From NCBI GenBank assembly GCA_046498185.1, contig JAWOBE010000071.1:1-7034 (forward strand): DNA of 7,034 nucleotides, read 5' to 3'. Of this stretch, positions 1 through 5,704 are shown piece by piece. The notes beneath the pieces were generated by a model. It was not told the origin of the DNA, searched no databases, and saw only the letters and a list, made by a program, of their open reading frames with translations. Origin of the DNA: CAYXDR01 sp046498185 (GTDB lineage Bacteria > Desulfobacterota > DSM-4660 > Desulfatiglandales > Desulfatiglandaceae). Within the stretch, counting starts at the first letter, position 1, and each line of letters begins with the position of its first letter. The translations under genes were made by a program, and so were the position numbers.

Positions 1-35
1 TTACGCTTCATCCTTCGTCGCTGCAGCGTACTGTA

Positions 36-65
36 CCTCGGGGTCGCTGTCGGCGTCGGTATCGG
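36..65 (-). repeat. CCGAYN hexamer array, minus-strand copy
   Basis: Read on the minus strand, five consecutive 6-bp units (CCGATA, CCGACG, CCGACA, GCGACC, CCGAGG) run from 65 down to 36. The last two are degenerate. The same hexamer family occurs on the plus strand at 85-114, 342-365 and 468-497. Together with 85-114 this copy makes an inverted pair able to fold into a stem (50-65 against 91-112, with a bulge). Function unknown. Confidence 0.7.
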
Positions 66-84
66 AAGTTGACTGACGACCTTT

Positions 85-114
85 TCGACCCCGATACCGA
101 TCCCGACGCCGATA
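85..114 (+). repeat. CCGAYN hexamer array, plus-strand copy
   Basis: Units TCGACC, CCGATA, CCGATC, CCGACG and CCGATA follow each other in strict 6-bp register. It faces the minus-strand copy at 36-65 across about 20 bp, so transcripts of either strand could form an imperfect hairpin. No T-run follows on the plus strand, so it is not a standard intrinsic terminator. Confidence 0.7.
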
Positions 115-203
115 AGGCGGGGATAGTACTTTTTACGAGGCCATCAAGGGTTCACGCAAAGATTTTTTCATGATTTTTTACGGTTCTCTTAATGTATTTA
201 TTT

Positions 204-236
204 AAACAAAAAGCCACGCCCGGACTGCTCGTGGCT
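204..236 (-). terminator. Rho-independent terminator, minus strand
   Basis: On the minus strand, AGCCACG (236-230) pairs perfectly with CGTGGCT (218-212) around an 11-nt loop. The tract TTTTTGTTT (212-204) follows directly. The T-run exists only in this direction; reading plus, the stem is preceded by A and followed by GTCTGG. No protein gene ends just upstream on the minus strand. The nearest upstream signal is a strong promoter at 263-291, so this terminator would close a very short transcript or act as an attenuator. Confidence 0.7.
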
Positions 237-257
237 GTCTGGCCCACCTTTCATTAA
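204..257 (-). ncRNA. Putative ~50-nt small RNA or attenuated leader
   Basis: A start site placed about 7 nt after the -10 box (near 254-258) and an end in the T-tract (about 204-207) predict an RNA of about 50 nt. It has a roughly 20-nt 5' part including GAAAGGUGGGCC, then the terminator hairpin. GGUGG at 248-244 could pair with CCAC in the 5' arm of the terminator and so compete with it, as antiterminators do. An 18-codon frame starts at the ATG at 254-252, too close to the predicted start site to carry a ribosome binding site; I do not call it a gene. I recognise no known RNA family. Alternatives: the leader of a minus-strand gene left of the window, or an inactive chance arrangement. Confidence 0.4.
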
Positions 258-262
258 TGATA

Positions 263-291
263 TTTATAAGATTGTAACTATTGAGTGTCAA
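263..291 (-). promoter_or_regulatory. Near-consensus sigma70 promoter, minus strand
   Basis: On the minus strand, a perfect -35 box TTGACA (291-286) is followed by a 17-bp spacer and TATAAA (268-263), a 5/6 match to the -10 consensus. The surroundings are AT-rich. It is the best promoter-like sequence in the noncoding region, and it fires away from coxD towards the terminator at 204-236. Confidence 0.6.
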
Positions 292-333
292 CCTCAAACC
301 TCGAGATACGCTGAAACCAGAATCAACTGTCTG

Positions 334-367
334 AAAAATAACCGACGCCGACGCTGATACCGACGCC
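334..367 (+). repeat. 34-bp direct repeat with hexamer core, copy A
   Basis: This stretch matches 460-493 at 32 of 34 positions; the differences are T for C at 339 and at 355. It contains CCGACG, CCGACG, CTGATA and CCGACG (342-365) and is preceded by an A-rich tail. That the A-rich flank is also conserved suggests a dispersed element, not just simple-sequence drift. Confidence 0.7.
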
Positions 368-387
368 CCCGGAGTTGCCGGAATCCG

Positions 388-400
388 AAGGTATTACCTT
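388..400. repeat. 13-bp perfect palindrome
   Basis: AAGGTA-T-TACCTT is a perfect inverted repeat with a single central base, too tight for a good hairpin. The form is compatible with binding by a dimeric protein, but it lies about 170 bp upstream of the putative coxD promoter and no regulator is identifiable. It may be chance. Confidence 0.25.
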
Positions 401-406
401 GCAGCC

Positions 407-434
407 GTTAGCTATCAGCTGTTAGCGATTAGTT
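407..434 (+). repeat. Imperfect 14-bp tandem repeat
   Basis: Two successive 14-bp units start GTTAGC: 407-420 (GTTAGCTATCAGCT) and 421-434 (GTTAGCGATTAGTT). They lie between the two 34-bp hexamer-core repeats. Function unknown. Confidence 0.5.
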
Positions 435-459
435 CGACGGAATTAGAAGAGACTACGTA

Positions 460-497
460 AAAAACAACCGACGCCGACGCCGATACCGACGCCGATT
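460..497 (+). repeat. 34-bp direct repeat with hexamer core, copy B
   Basis: The second copy (460-493) of the element at 334-367. Its hexamer run is the cleanest in the window: CCGACG, CCGACG, CCGATA, CCGACG and CCGATT at 468-497. A further degenerate run of CGATTA, CGATTA, CGACAA and CGAT lies just downstream at 520-541, in the same 6-bp period. Confidence 0.7.
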
Positions 498-519
498 AGA
501 TGCCCGAAAAATACTAAAC

Positions 520-541
520 CGATTACGATTACGACAACGAT
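520..541 (+). repeat. Degenerate CGANNA hexamer array
   Basis: CGATTA occurs twice, then CGACAA and a partial CGAT, in strict 6-bp register. It resembles a decayed, AT-richer version of the CCGAYN arrays and sits about 30 bp upstream of the putative coxD -35 box. Confidence 0.5.
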
Positions 542-572
542 GTAAGGCAGATAAACCAGCTTTTCTAGCGGC

Positions 573-601
573 TTGACTGGAGGGAAACCTCGTGAGAATA
601 T
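573..601 (+). promoter_or_regulatory. Candidate sigma70 promoter for the coxD-like gene
   Basis: TTGACT (573-578, 5/6 match to -35) is separated by 17 bp from GAATAT (596-601). The -10 box is a weak 3/6 match but has an upstream TG at 593-594 (extended -10 form). AATATT at 597-602 (4/6, 18-bp spacer) is an alternative. Transcription would start near 608-610, leaving a leader of about 26 nt that contains the AAGGAG ribosome site at 623-628. In-frame start codons at or upstream of 573 would then not be transcribed. Confidence 0.35.
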
Positions 602-622
602 TATTCATTTTGTAATGATCGA

Positions 623-628
623 AAGGAG
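623..628 (+). promoter_or_regulatory. Shine-Dalgarno that selects the TTG start of coxD
   Basis: AAGGAG is followed by a 7-nt spacer to the TTG at 636. The in-frame ATG at 615 has no comparable site at usual spacing. It could only be served by coupling to a 7-codon GTG frame (592-615) that ends in TAATG. Confidence 0.6.
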
Positions 629-635
629 AAACATT

Positions 636-1577
636 TTGAATTCTTCTTCAACTGTTTTCGAATCTGTTGACAGTGTTATTTCCGCCCTTGCAGGTGCGCG
701 TTATATTACAGACCGATCGCTCGCCACGGTGCTCTATCTATCGAAACACCTGGAAAAACCTCTGTTGCTGGAAGGAGAACCAGGTGTGGGAAAGACCGAG
801 GTGGCCCTTGTTCTTTCACGCCTTCTTGAATCCCCCCTGATACGACTACAATGCTACGAAGGGCTGGATGCTGCAGCTTCACTGTATGAATGGAACTACC
901 CGAAGCAGCTTCTCCACATCCGGATGTGCGAGCAAATGGAAATCGAAGATGGTCACTTGGAGTCTGAAATTTACAGCGCACCGTTTTTGATCAGGCGGCC
1001 TTTGCTCGAAGCAATCACGGGCGTCGATGGTTCGACTCCTGTATTGTTGATAGACGAGATAGACAGGGCTGATGAAGAATTTGAAGCTTTTCTACTGGAA
1101 ATACTGTCTGATTTCCAGGTCACCATACCGGAGATAGGGACTTTTGCTGCGGCTCGCCGACCGCACGTGATTATCACTTCCAATAGAACCAGGGATGTAC
1201 ACGATGCACTCAAGCGCAGGTGCCTCTATCATTGGATTGAGTACCCCTCCTTTGAGAAAGAATATGCGGTTGTGCTGGCGAGAGTGCCTGGAATCGAAGC
1301 TTCATTCGCGGCGCAGATAACTTATTTCATGCAAAGGCTGCGAAACCTGGATCTGCTCAAGAAGCCCGGTATTTCCGAAACTATAGATTGGGGGAGTGCA
1401 CTGATCACATTGCACCGGCCGAATCTAGATGAAGAATCTGTCCGGGAAACCCTGGGATGCATCCTTAAATATAAAGAAGACTTGAATATGTTCAGTTCTG
1501 AAATCTGGAACAACCCTGAAAAAAGGTCCTCTTTTTTTGAACCTTCATGCGATGGAGAAGCGTGTGCCGGAAGATGA
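636..1577 (+). CDS. coxD: MoxR-family AAA+ ATPase, CoxD-like
   Basis: This 313-residue protein is a MoxR-type AAA+ ATPase. The family acts as an ATP-driven chaperone that activates or loads cofactors into client complexes, usually with a VWA-domain partner. With the TTG start at 636, Walker A GEPGVGKT is at residues 47-54, Walker B VLLIDEID at 136-143, sensor 1 ITSNRTR at 180-186, and DALKRRC with the likely arginine finger (R194/R195) at 190-196. The C-terminal part (WGSALITL and CILKYKED) matches the MoxR lid domain. CoxD of Oligotropha is known to help mature the Mo/Cu site of CO dehydrogenase; here no such enzyme is nearby, so the client is unknown. I chose TTG 636 for its ribosome site; ATG 615 (320 aa) is the alternative. 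No signal peptide or membrane segment is seen, so it is probably cytoplasmic. It overlaps the next gene by about 26 bp. The family call is firm; the symbol marks similarity, not proven role. Confidence 0.92.
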   Translation: MNSSSTVFESVDSVISALAGARYITDRSLATVLYLSKHLEKPLLLEGEPGVGKTEVALVLSRLLESPLIRLQCYEGLDAAASLYEWNYPKQLLHIRMCEQMEIEDGHLESEIYSAPFLIRRPLLEAITGVDGSTPVLLIDEIDRADEEFEAFLLEILSDFQVTIPEIGTFAAARRPHVIITSNRTRDVHDALKRRCLYHWIEYPSFEKEYAVVLARVPGIEASFAAQITYFMQRLRNLDLLKKPGISETIDWGSALITLHRPNLDEESVRETLGCILKYKEDLNMFSSEIWNNPEKRSSFFEPSCDGEACAGR

Positions 1578-2760
1578 ACACGGCCAGGAGATGGGCGGCG
1601 CCACCCAACCGGGTCTTGCTTCATTCGTTGTCAAGTTTTGCGCATTCCTGAGAGATCACGGCTTCAACGTCTACCAGAGCGGTGTTCAGGATGCTCTCAG
1701 GAGTTTATTGATCGTCGGTATTGAACGAAAGGACGACTTTAAAGCCGCTTTGCGTGCGAACCTGACTTCCGGAGATCTGGAATGGCATCGATTCGATGAA
1801 TTGTTTGCGGAATTCTGGACTACAAGCCGCAATTTGCCTGGCGGTGAAGGTCAGAATAAGAAAAGCGGCCTGCATCATGATGACGTTCAGTCAAACGGTG
1901 AGCTTTCGCCCCTTCCGTCGGCTGTTGAAATGAATTCGGAGGTCGAGGGGACTGGCACTGTTGAGTTTTTAAGCGGAGGTTGGGGGTACAGTCCCCTGGC
2001 TGGCCTTAACAATAAAGATATTGGTCGCTTTGACACTGGAGACATTCGGGTCGCTTCACTGGCTCTCAAAAAAATCGCCCGGCCTTTTCGGCTGGAGGTC
2101 GGTTTGAGAAAGAAAAATGCGCCCGGTAGGGGAGCATCCCTTGATATGGCCCGTACCCTCAGGGCCGGTCTGAAGACAGACGGAACACTGTTGAAATTGT
2201 TTTACCGCACCAGGCGACGCAGGCTTAAAAGACTGGTGGTGATAGCGGATGTAAGTGGATCCATGGAAAGGTATTCAAGAATTGTGATGCCTTTTATACT
2301 CGGTTTAAAGTCCGTCGGGTCAAAAGCGGAAGTGTTCGTTTTCTCAACTATGCTTACCCGGATCACTTTTTATGTAAGGCGTCTTCCGTTAGAGCGTGCT
2401 CTCGGCAGGATAAGCGAAGAGGCGTTTGACTGGTCCGGCGGAACCCGAATCGGATATTGCCTGAGGCAATTGAACAACGAACAGGGCCGCAGGCTGTTAA
2501 ACAGAAGAACGGTGGTGGTGATTCTAAGCGACGGCTGGGATCTAGGGGCTAAGGAAATGCTTCGCCGTGAAATGACGTTTTTGAGCGAGAATGTTTACAG
2601 CATTATATGGTTGAACCCGATGGAAGGCGACGGGAAGGTGCAGCCCATGCCCGGTGGTATGAAAGTCGCGCTTCCTTATATCGATCATTATATGAGTGCA
2701 TGCAGCCTTGAGAGCCTGTCCAGGGCAGGGCGGGTCCTTTCAAGACTTATGGCCGGATGA
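1552..2760 (+). CDS. coxE: VWA-domain protein, CoxE-like
   Basis: From ATG 1552 the product has 402 residues. It is a CoxE-family protein whose C-terminal half is a von Willebrand A domain with a complete metal-ion-dependent adhesion site: DVSGSM at 233-238 (D233, S235, S237), T298 in SGGTRIG, and D327 in SDGWD. The N-terminal part (LASFVVKFCAFLRDHGF and following) matches the usual CoxE start. A low-complexity, acidic linker of roughly 60 residues precedes a basic stretch with RTRRRRLKR just before the VWA domain. VWA proteins of this type partner with MoxR ATPases and probably bind the client through the MIDAS metal. The start is uncertain: ATG 1552 lies inside coxD and ATG 1591 (389 aa) lies 13 bp after its stop; neither has an ideal ribosome site, so translation is probably coupled. 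No signal peptide is seen. The client is not identifiable here. Confidence 0.9.
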   Translation: MEKRVPEDEHGQEMGGATQPGLASFVVKFCAFLRDHGFNVYQSGVQDALRSLLIVGIERKDDFKAALRANLTSGDLEWHRFDELFAEFWTTSRNLPGGEGQNKKSGLHHDDVQSNGELSPLPSAVEMNSEVEGTGTVEFLSGGWGYSPLAGLNNKDIGRFDTGDIRVASLALKKIARPFRLEVGLRKKNAPGRGASLDMARTLRAGLKTDGTLLKLFYRTRRRRLKRLVVIADVSGSMERYSRIVMPFILGLKSVGSKAEVFVFSTMLTRITFYVRRLPLERALGRISEEAFDWSGGTRIGYCLRQLNNEQGRRLLNRRTVVVILSDGWDLGAKEMLRREMTFLSENVYSIIWLNPMEGDGKVQPMPGGMKVALPYIDHYMSACSLESLSRAGRVLSRLMAG

Positions 2761-2771
2761 AAAACAGTTGC

Positions 2772-3446
2772 CTAATGATGGCCCTGGTCTTCTATCCTTA
2801 CTCCCTCAGGAGGAGAGAATTTAAAAAAATCTTCATCGAAGGCATCTATAACTTGCATTTCGTCGAAAACAAACCTTGTAGTGCTCCCCAGCTGGTTTCT
2901 GATGCTTATGCTCCGGATGGCATGCTGATGGTTTACCTCGATCATTATGTGTTCCACATCTTTCCACGGAGGATCCGGTTTTAAAATAAGCACTGTCCCG
3001 GCTTCCTGTGTTGAAGCATCGCATCGGAAGCTTTCAGAACCTTTAGAAAACCCTTGAAGTATCTCACTTAAAAAGCTTAATTGCTTTCCAAAAAAAGAAG
3101 CTGGATATCGTTCAATTTTGTTTTTATCAGGAATATACCACCACACATTTTTCCCCTCTGTGATCAAGTGTTCTTCCATCGGCCTTAGCTGATGAAATTT
3201 TATGAAATGGGGAGGTTTGAAATAGAGCTGTCCCTCGGCGACATCCTGGACAGGTTCCTCCCCAACGGTCGAAGACGCTCCACTTAAAACCTCACGGCGG
3301 TACTCCAGCGACAGACCCGGCAGACCGCCGTAAATCTCACCCAAGTCCCGTAATACCTGCTCACAGCGCGACTCGGCACCACATTGTAGCGGCAAAGTCA
3401 GGGCAAACAATACAGCGGCTGCAAAAAATAATCGTTTTTTCATCAT
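2772..3446 (-). CDS. lolA: Periplasmic outer-membrane lipoprotein carrier LolA
   Basis: This 224-residue product belongs to the LolA family. LolA carries mature lipoproteins through the periplasm from the LolCDE transporter to the outer membrane. Residues 1-24 form a clear Sec signal peptide (MMKKR, hydrophobic core, cleavage likely after CGA at 24). Cys22 is not in a proper lipobox because Gln precedes it, so a soluble protein is expected. The mature part shows LolA-type strands such as GQLYFKPPHFIKF, ITEGKNVWWYIPDKN and the C-terminal FDEDFFKFSPPEGV. Length is normal. The start ATG overlaps the ftsK stop (ATGA) and a second ATG follows at once; AAAGGA at 3458-3453 serves either. It ends 11 bp from the stop of the convergent coxE-like gene, with no clear terminator between. 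Confidence 0.9.
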   Translation of the reverse strand: MMKKRLFFAAAVLFALTLPLQCGAESRCEQVLRDLGEIYGGLPGLSLEYRREVLSGASSTVGEEPVQDVAEGQLYFKPPHFIKFHQLRPMEEHLITEGKNVWWYIPDKNKIERYPASFFGKQLSFLSEILQGFSKGSESFRCDASTQEAGTVLILKPDPPWKDVEHIMIEVNHQHAIRSISIRNQLGSTTRFVFDEMQVIDAFDEDFFKFSPPEGVRIEDQGHH

Positions 3447-5656
3447 AAAGAATCCTTTCTCCCGTAAACTTCCCGTGGCCTGACCCCATCCGAAGGACCG
3501 ACTATTCCTTCCTGCTCCATATATTCTATCATTCTGGCGGCCCTGTTGTATCCAACCCGAAGCCGACGCTGAAGCATCGAAATGGACGCCTGCCCGGTCT
3601 TGATAACAATGTCTATTGCTTCATCAATTTTTTCATCTATTTCATCGGCGTCGATCCCCGGTGCCCCGGCGTTTTCGATGTCCGACAGCACCGTTTCGTC
3701 GTATTCGGGCTCTTTTTGACTTTTAAGGAAGTCACAGACCGATTTGATATCTTCTTCTGAGACGAAAGCGCCGTGTATCCTGGTGATTCTTCCAACACCG
3801 GGTGGCATGAAAAGCATGTCCCCCTCACCAAGTAAGTGTTCCGCTCCCACCGCATCGAGAATCGTCCGGGAATCTACTTTAGAGGAAACCTGAAAGGAAA
3901 TGCGTGCCGGAAAATTAGCCTTTATTATACCGGTCAGGACGTCGACCGAGGGTCTCTGCGTTGCGACGATTAAATGAATACCGGCTGCCCGCGCCATTTG
4001 TGCGAGCCTGATTATGCTTTCTTCCACCTCCCTGGAGGATACCATCATTAAATCGGCCAGTTCATCAATGATAAGAATGATATATGGAAGGTGAGAATGC
4101 ACCGGAGCGTTTTCGTCATCTTCCGCAGCAGGCGGAGGAGATTTAGCGATTTTGCGGTTGTAGTTGTCTATATTTCTCACCCCTGCCTCGCTTAGCAGCA
4201 TATAGCGCCGTTCCATCTCCCTGACCGCCCATTTGAGGGCCTTGGTCGCTTCCTTCGGCTGGGTGACCACGGGATGAAGCAGATGAGGAATGCCCTGATA
4301 CTCGGAAAGCTCGATCCTTTTTGGATCCACCATCAAAAAGCGCACAATTTCAGGGGAGGCTTTAAAAACCAGGCTATGGATCATCGTGTTTATGGACACA
4401 CTTTTACCGGCGCCGGTTGCGCCGGCCACAAGCAGGTGGGGCATCCTGGCCAGGTCGGCTACCACAGGGCCGCCGGTTATGTCCTTTCCCAATGCTATCG
4501 GCAGCTTGCTTTTGGTTTCCCGGAAGGCCGGACTTGACAGGATGTCTTTCAGAAAAACCATCTCTCTGCGTGAATTTGGAATTTCGATTCCTATGGCGGC
4601 TTTCCCGGGAATTGGAGCCACGATTCGTATGCTCTGCGCCCGTAGTGTCAGGGCGAGATCGTCGGCCAGCCCCGCTACCTTGCTGATTTTGACTCCCGGC
4701 GCGGGCTTGAATTCATACATTGTTATCACAGGTCCGGGCAGGATTTCGACGACTTCACCCTGGACCCCGAAGTCGTTGAGCTTGCGCTCGACACGCCTCG
4801 CATTCATTTCCAGGCTTTCGCGCTGAACCGAGAGGTCGGCTCTCGGTGGCGGGTCGGCCAGCAGGTCCAGACCCGGGAGGGTGAAATTTCCCTGAACTTG
4901 CATAAACGGGAAACGTTCCTGCTCAGGTGGGGACGCTTTTTCTATCTTCGGCTCAATAATTTTCACTTTAGGCATGGACTTTATACGTTTGTGGGCAACT
5001 GTGGTTTTTTTTGCACGTCTTTTACGCTCGCGGTGTTTGACGACCTGTTCCCATATGGGAAGATATATGCTGCTGTATATGCACGCGGCGATTTTAGAAA
5101 ATACGGCTCCCAGGCTTATCCCGGTGACCATCATGAAGGAAATAACGAAGCACACGCCCAGAAGCACATAGCTTCCGAATTGGTTCAGGAGATCTTTCAA
5201 AAAGAACGCCACGTGTATACCGACCAGTCCGCCGGCCAGAATATCACCGTTTTTATAGTTTATTGTTTCAGGAAATTTGAGGCTCAATAACGCTGAGGAG
5301 GAGACCAGTAGCAGAACGCCGAATATGGTTCTCCTGACCGGCGCCGTCAACCGAATGCCTCTGAATGAAATGAATGCAGCCGCAAGGGTGGCAACGGCGA
5401 GCCAGAATGAAGAAAAGCCCAGCAGCAGAAACGCAGCACCGGCCAGGTGTGTACCGACTGTGCCGAAGAGGTTGTGGGATTTTTCTGCAGTGCCCGCAAC
5501 CGTCCAAAATAATGGATCGCTAGGTTGGAAGGATATGAGGCTTCCACCGAGAATCACCGTCGCCAGAAGCCAAAAAATGCCGTGTATCTCCTTTTTTACC
5601 GGAGACGGTGGAAGTGATGGTTCTTTTTTATCGCTTTTTCGCGGTTGGCGTTTCAC
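3443..5656 (-). CDS. ftsK: DNA translocase FtsK/SpoIIIE
   Basis: A 737-residue septal DNA pump that clears and resolves chromosome termini at division. The N-terminus has a basic tail and four or five membrane segments (about 26-43, 74-98, 108-126, 138-157, 160-182). A short basic, charged linker follows; the long linker of E. coli FtsK (about 1330 aa in total) is absent, so the size is close to SpoIIIE. The motor has Walker A GATGAGKS at 412-419 (K418) and Walker B IILIIDE ending in D531-E532. The FtsK-typical VATQRPSVDVLTGIIKANFP and GEGDMLFMPPG follow. The C-terminal winged-helix gamma domain (about 684-727, with LQRRLRVGYNRAARMI) reads polar DNA motifs and, in characterised systems, activates XerCD. 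The start is GTG, supported by GGAG at 5667-5664 with a 7-nt spacer. It lies 48 bp after rnj and overlaps lolA by an ATGA. Confidence 0.97.
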   Translation of the reverse strand: MKRQPRKSDKKEPSLPPSPVKKEIHGIFWLLATVILGGSLISFQPSDPLFWTVAGTAEKSHNLFGTVGTHLAGAAFLLLGFSSFWLAVATLAAAFISFRGIRLTAPVRRTIFGVLLLVSSSALLSLKFPETINYKNGDILAGGLVGIHVAFFLKDLLNQFGSYVLLGVCFVISFMMVTGISLGAVFSKIAACIYSSIYLPIWEQVVKHRERKRRAKKTTVAHKRIKSMPKVKIIEPKIEKASPPEQERFPFMQVQGNFTLPGLDLLADPPPRADLSVQRESLEMNARRVERKLNDFGVQGEVVEILPGPVITMYEFKPAPGVKISKVAGLADDLALTLRAQSIRIVAPIPGKAAIGIEIPNSRREMVFLKDILSSPAFRETKSKLPIALGKDITGGPVVADLARMPHLLVAGATGAGKSVSINTMIHSLVFKASPEIVRFLMVDPKRIELSEYQGIPHLLHPVVTQPKEATKALKWAVREMERRYMLLSEAGVRNIDNYNRKIAKSPPPAAEDDENAPVHSHLPYIILIIDELADLMMVSSREVEESIIRLAQMARAAGIHLIVATQRPSVDVLTGIIKANFPARISFQVSSKVDSRTILDAVGAEHLLGEGDMLFMPPGVGRITRIHGAFVSEEDIKSVCDFLKSQKEPEYDETVLSDIENAGAPGIDADEIDEKIDEAIDIVIKTGQASISMLQRRLRVGYNRAARMIEYMEQEGIVGPSDGVRPREVYGRKDSL

Positions 5657-5663
5657 ATTGAAG

Positions 5664-5667
5664 CTCC
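5664..5667 (-). promoter_or_regulatory. Shine-Dalgarno for the GTG start of ftsK
   Basis: GGAG on the minus strand is 7 nt before the GTG at 5656-5654. The ATG at 5658-5656 overlaps this GTG but runs straight into TGA, so GTG is the functional start. Confidence 0.6.
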
Positions 5668-5704
5668 ATGGTACCTATTTTCCAGATGCGTGTACCGAAG
5701 GACG

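Larger units (their letters stand above)
1..572. other. Intergenic region without a convincing protein gene
   Basis: No frame here gives a recognisable protein. Plus-strand frame 3 stays open from the left edge to a TGA at 171-173, but its translation is dominated by the hexamer arrays (Arg-rich, then Asp-Pro/Asp-Ala). The region holds the four CCGAYN arrays, a tandem repeat, a small palindrome and a minus-strand promoter-terminator pair. Positions 161-182 also contain a near-direct duplication of GATTTTTT. Confidence 0.6.

Noticed and set aside
1..120. Minus-strand frame ending in TAA at 3-1 with a Asp/Ala-rich tail
   Set aside because: The frame is closed upstream by a TAA, has no ATG, GTG or TTG start, and again reflects the repeat units.
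3..173. Open plus-strand frame from the left edge, possibly the tail of an upstream protein
   Set aside because: The translation is set by the hexamer arrays (Arg-rich then Asp-rich), shows no family similarity I recognise, and has no start inside the window. It cannot be excluded without the sequence to the left.
198..254. 18-codon minus-strand ORF starting at ATG 254-252
   Set aside because: No ribosome site is possible given the predicted transcript start, and the terminator lies inside the frame. It is kept only as a remark under the putative small RNA.
36..541. CRISPR array
   Set aside because: The repeats are short, in 6-bp register, of mixed orientation and unevenly spaced; there are no regular spacers and no cas genes.
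2757..2984. 75-aa plus-strand frame beginning with an ATGA overlap at the end of coxE
   Set aside because: The overlap looks operon-like, but the frame lies wholly antisense to lolA and its sequence is not protein-like; it is a shadow frame.
4386..4826. 146-aa plus-strand frame inside ftsK
   Set aside because: It is antisense to the conserved FtsK motor region, has no ribosome site and no recognisable domain.
4898..5290. 130-aa plus-strand frame inside ftsK
   Set aside because: It is the complement of the membrane and linker region of ftsK, which accounts for its composition; no independent support.
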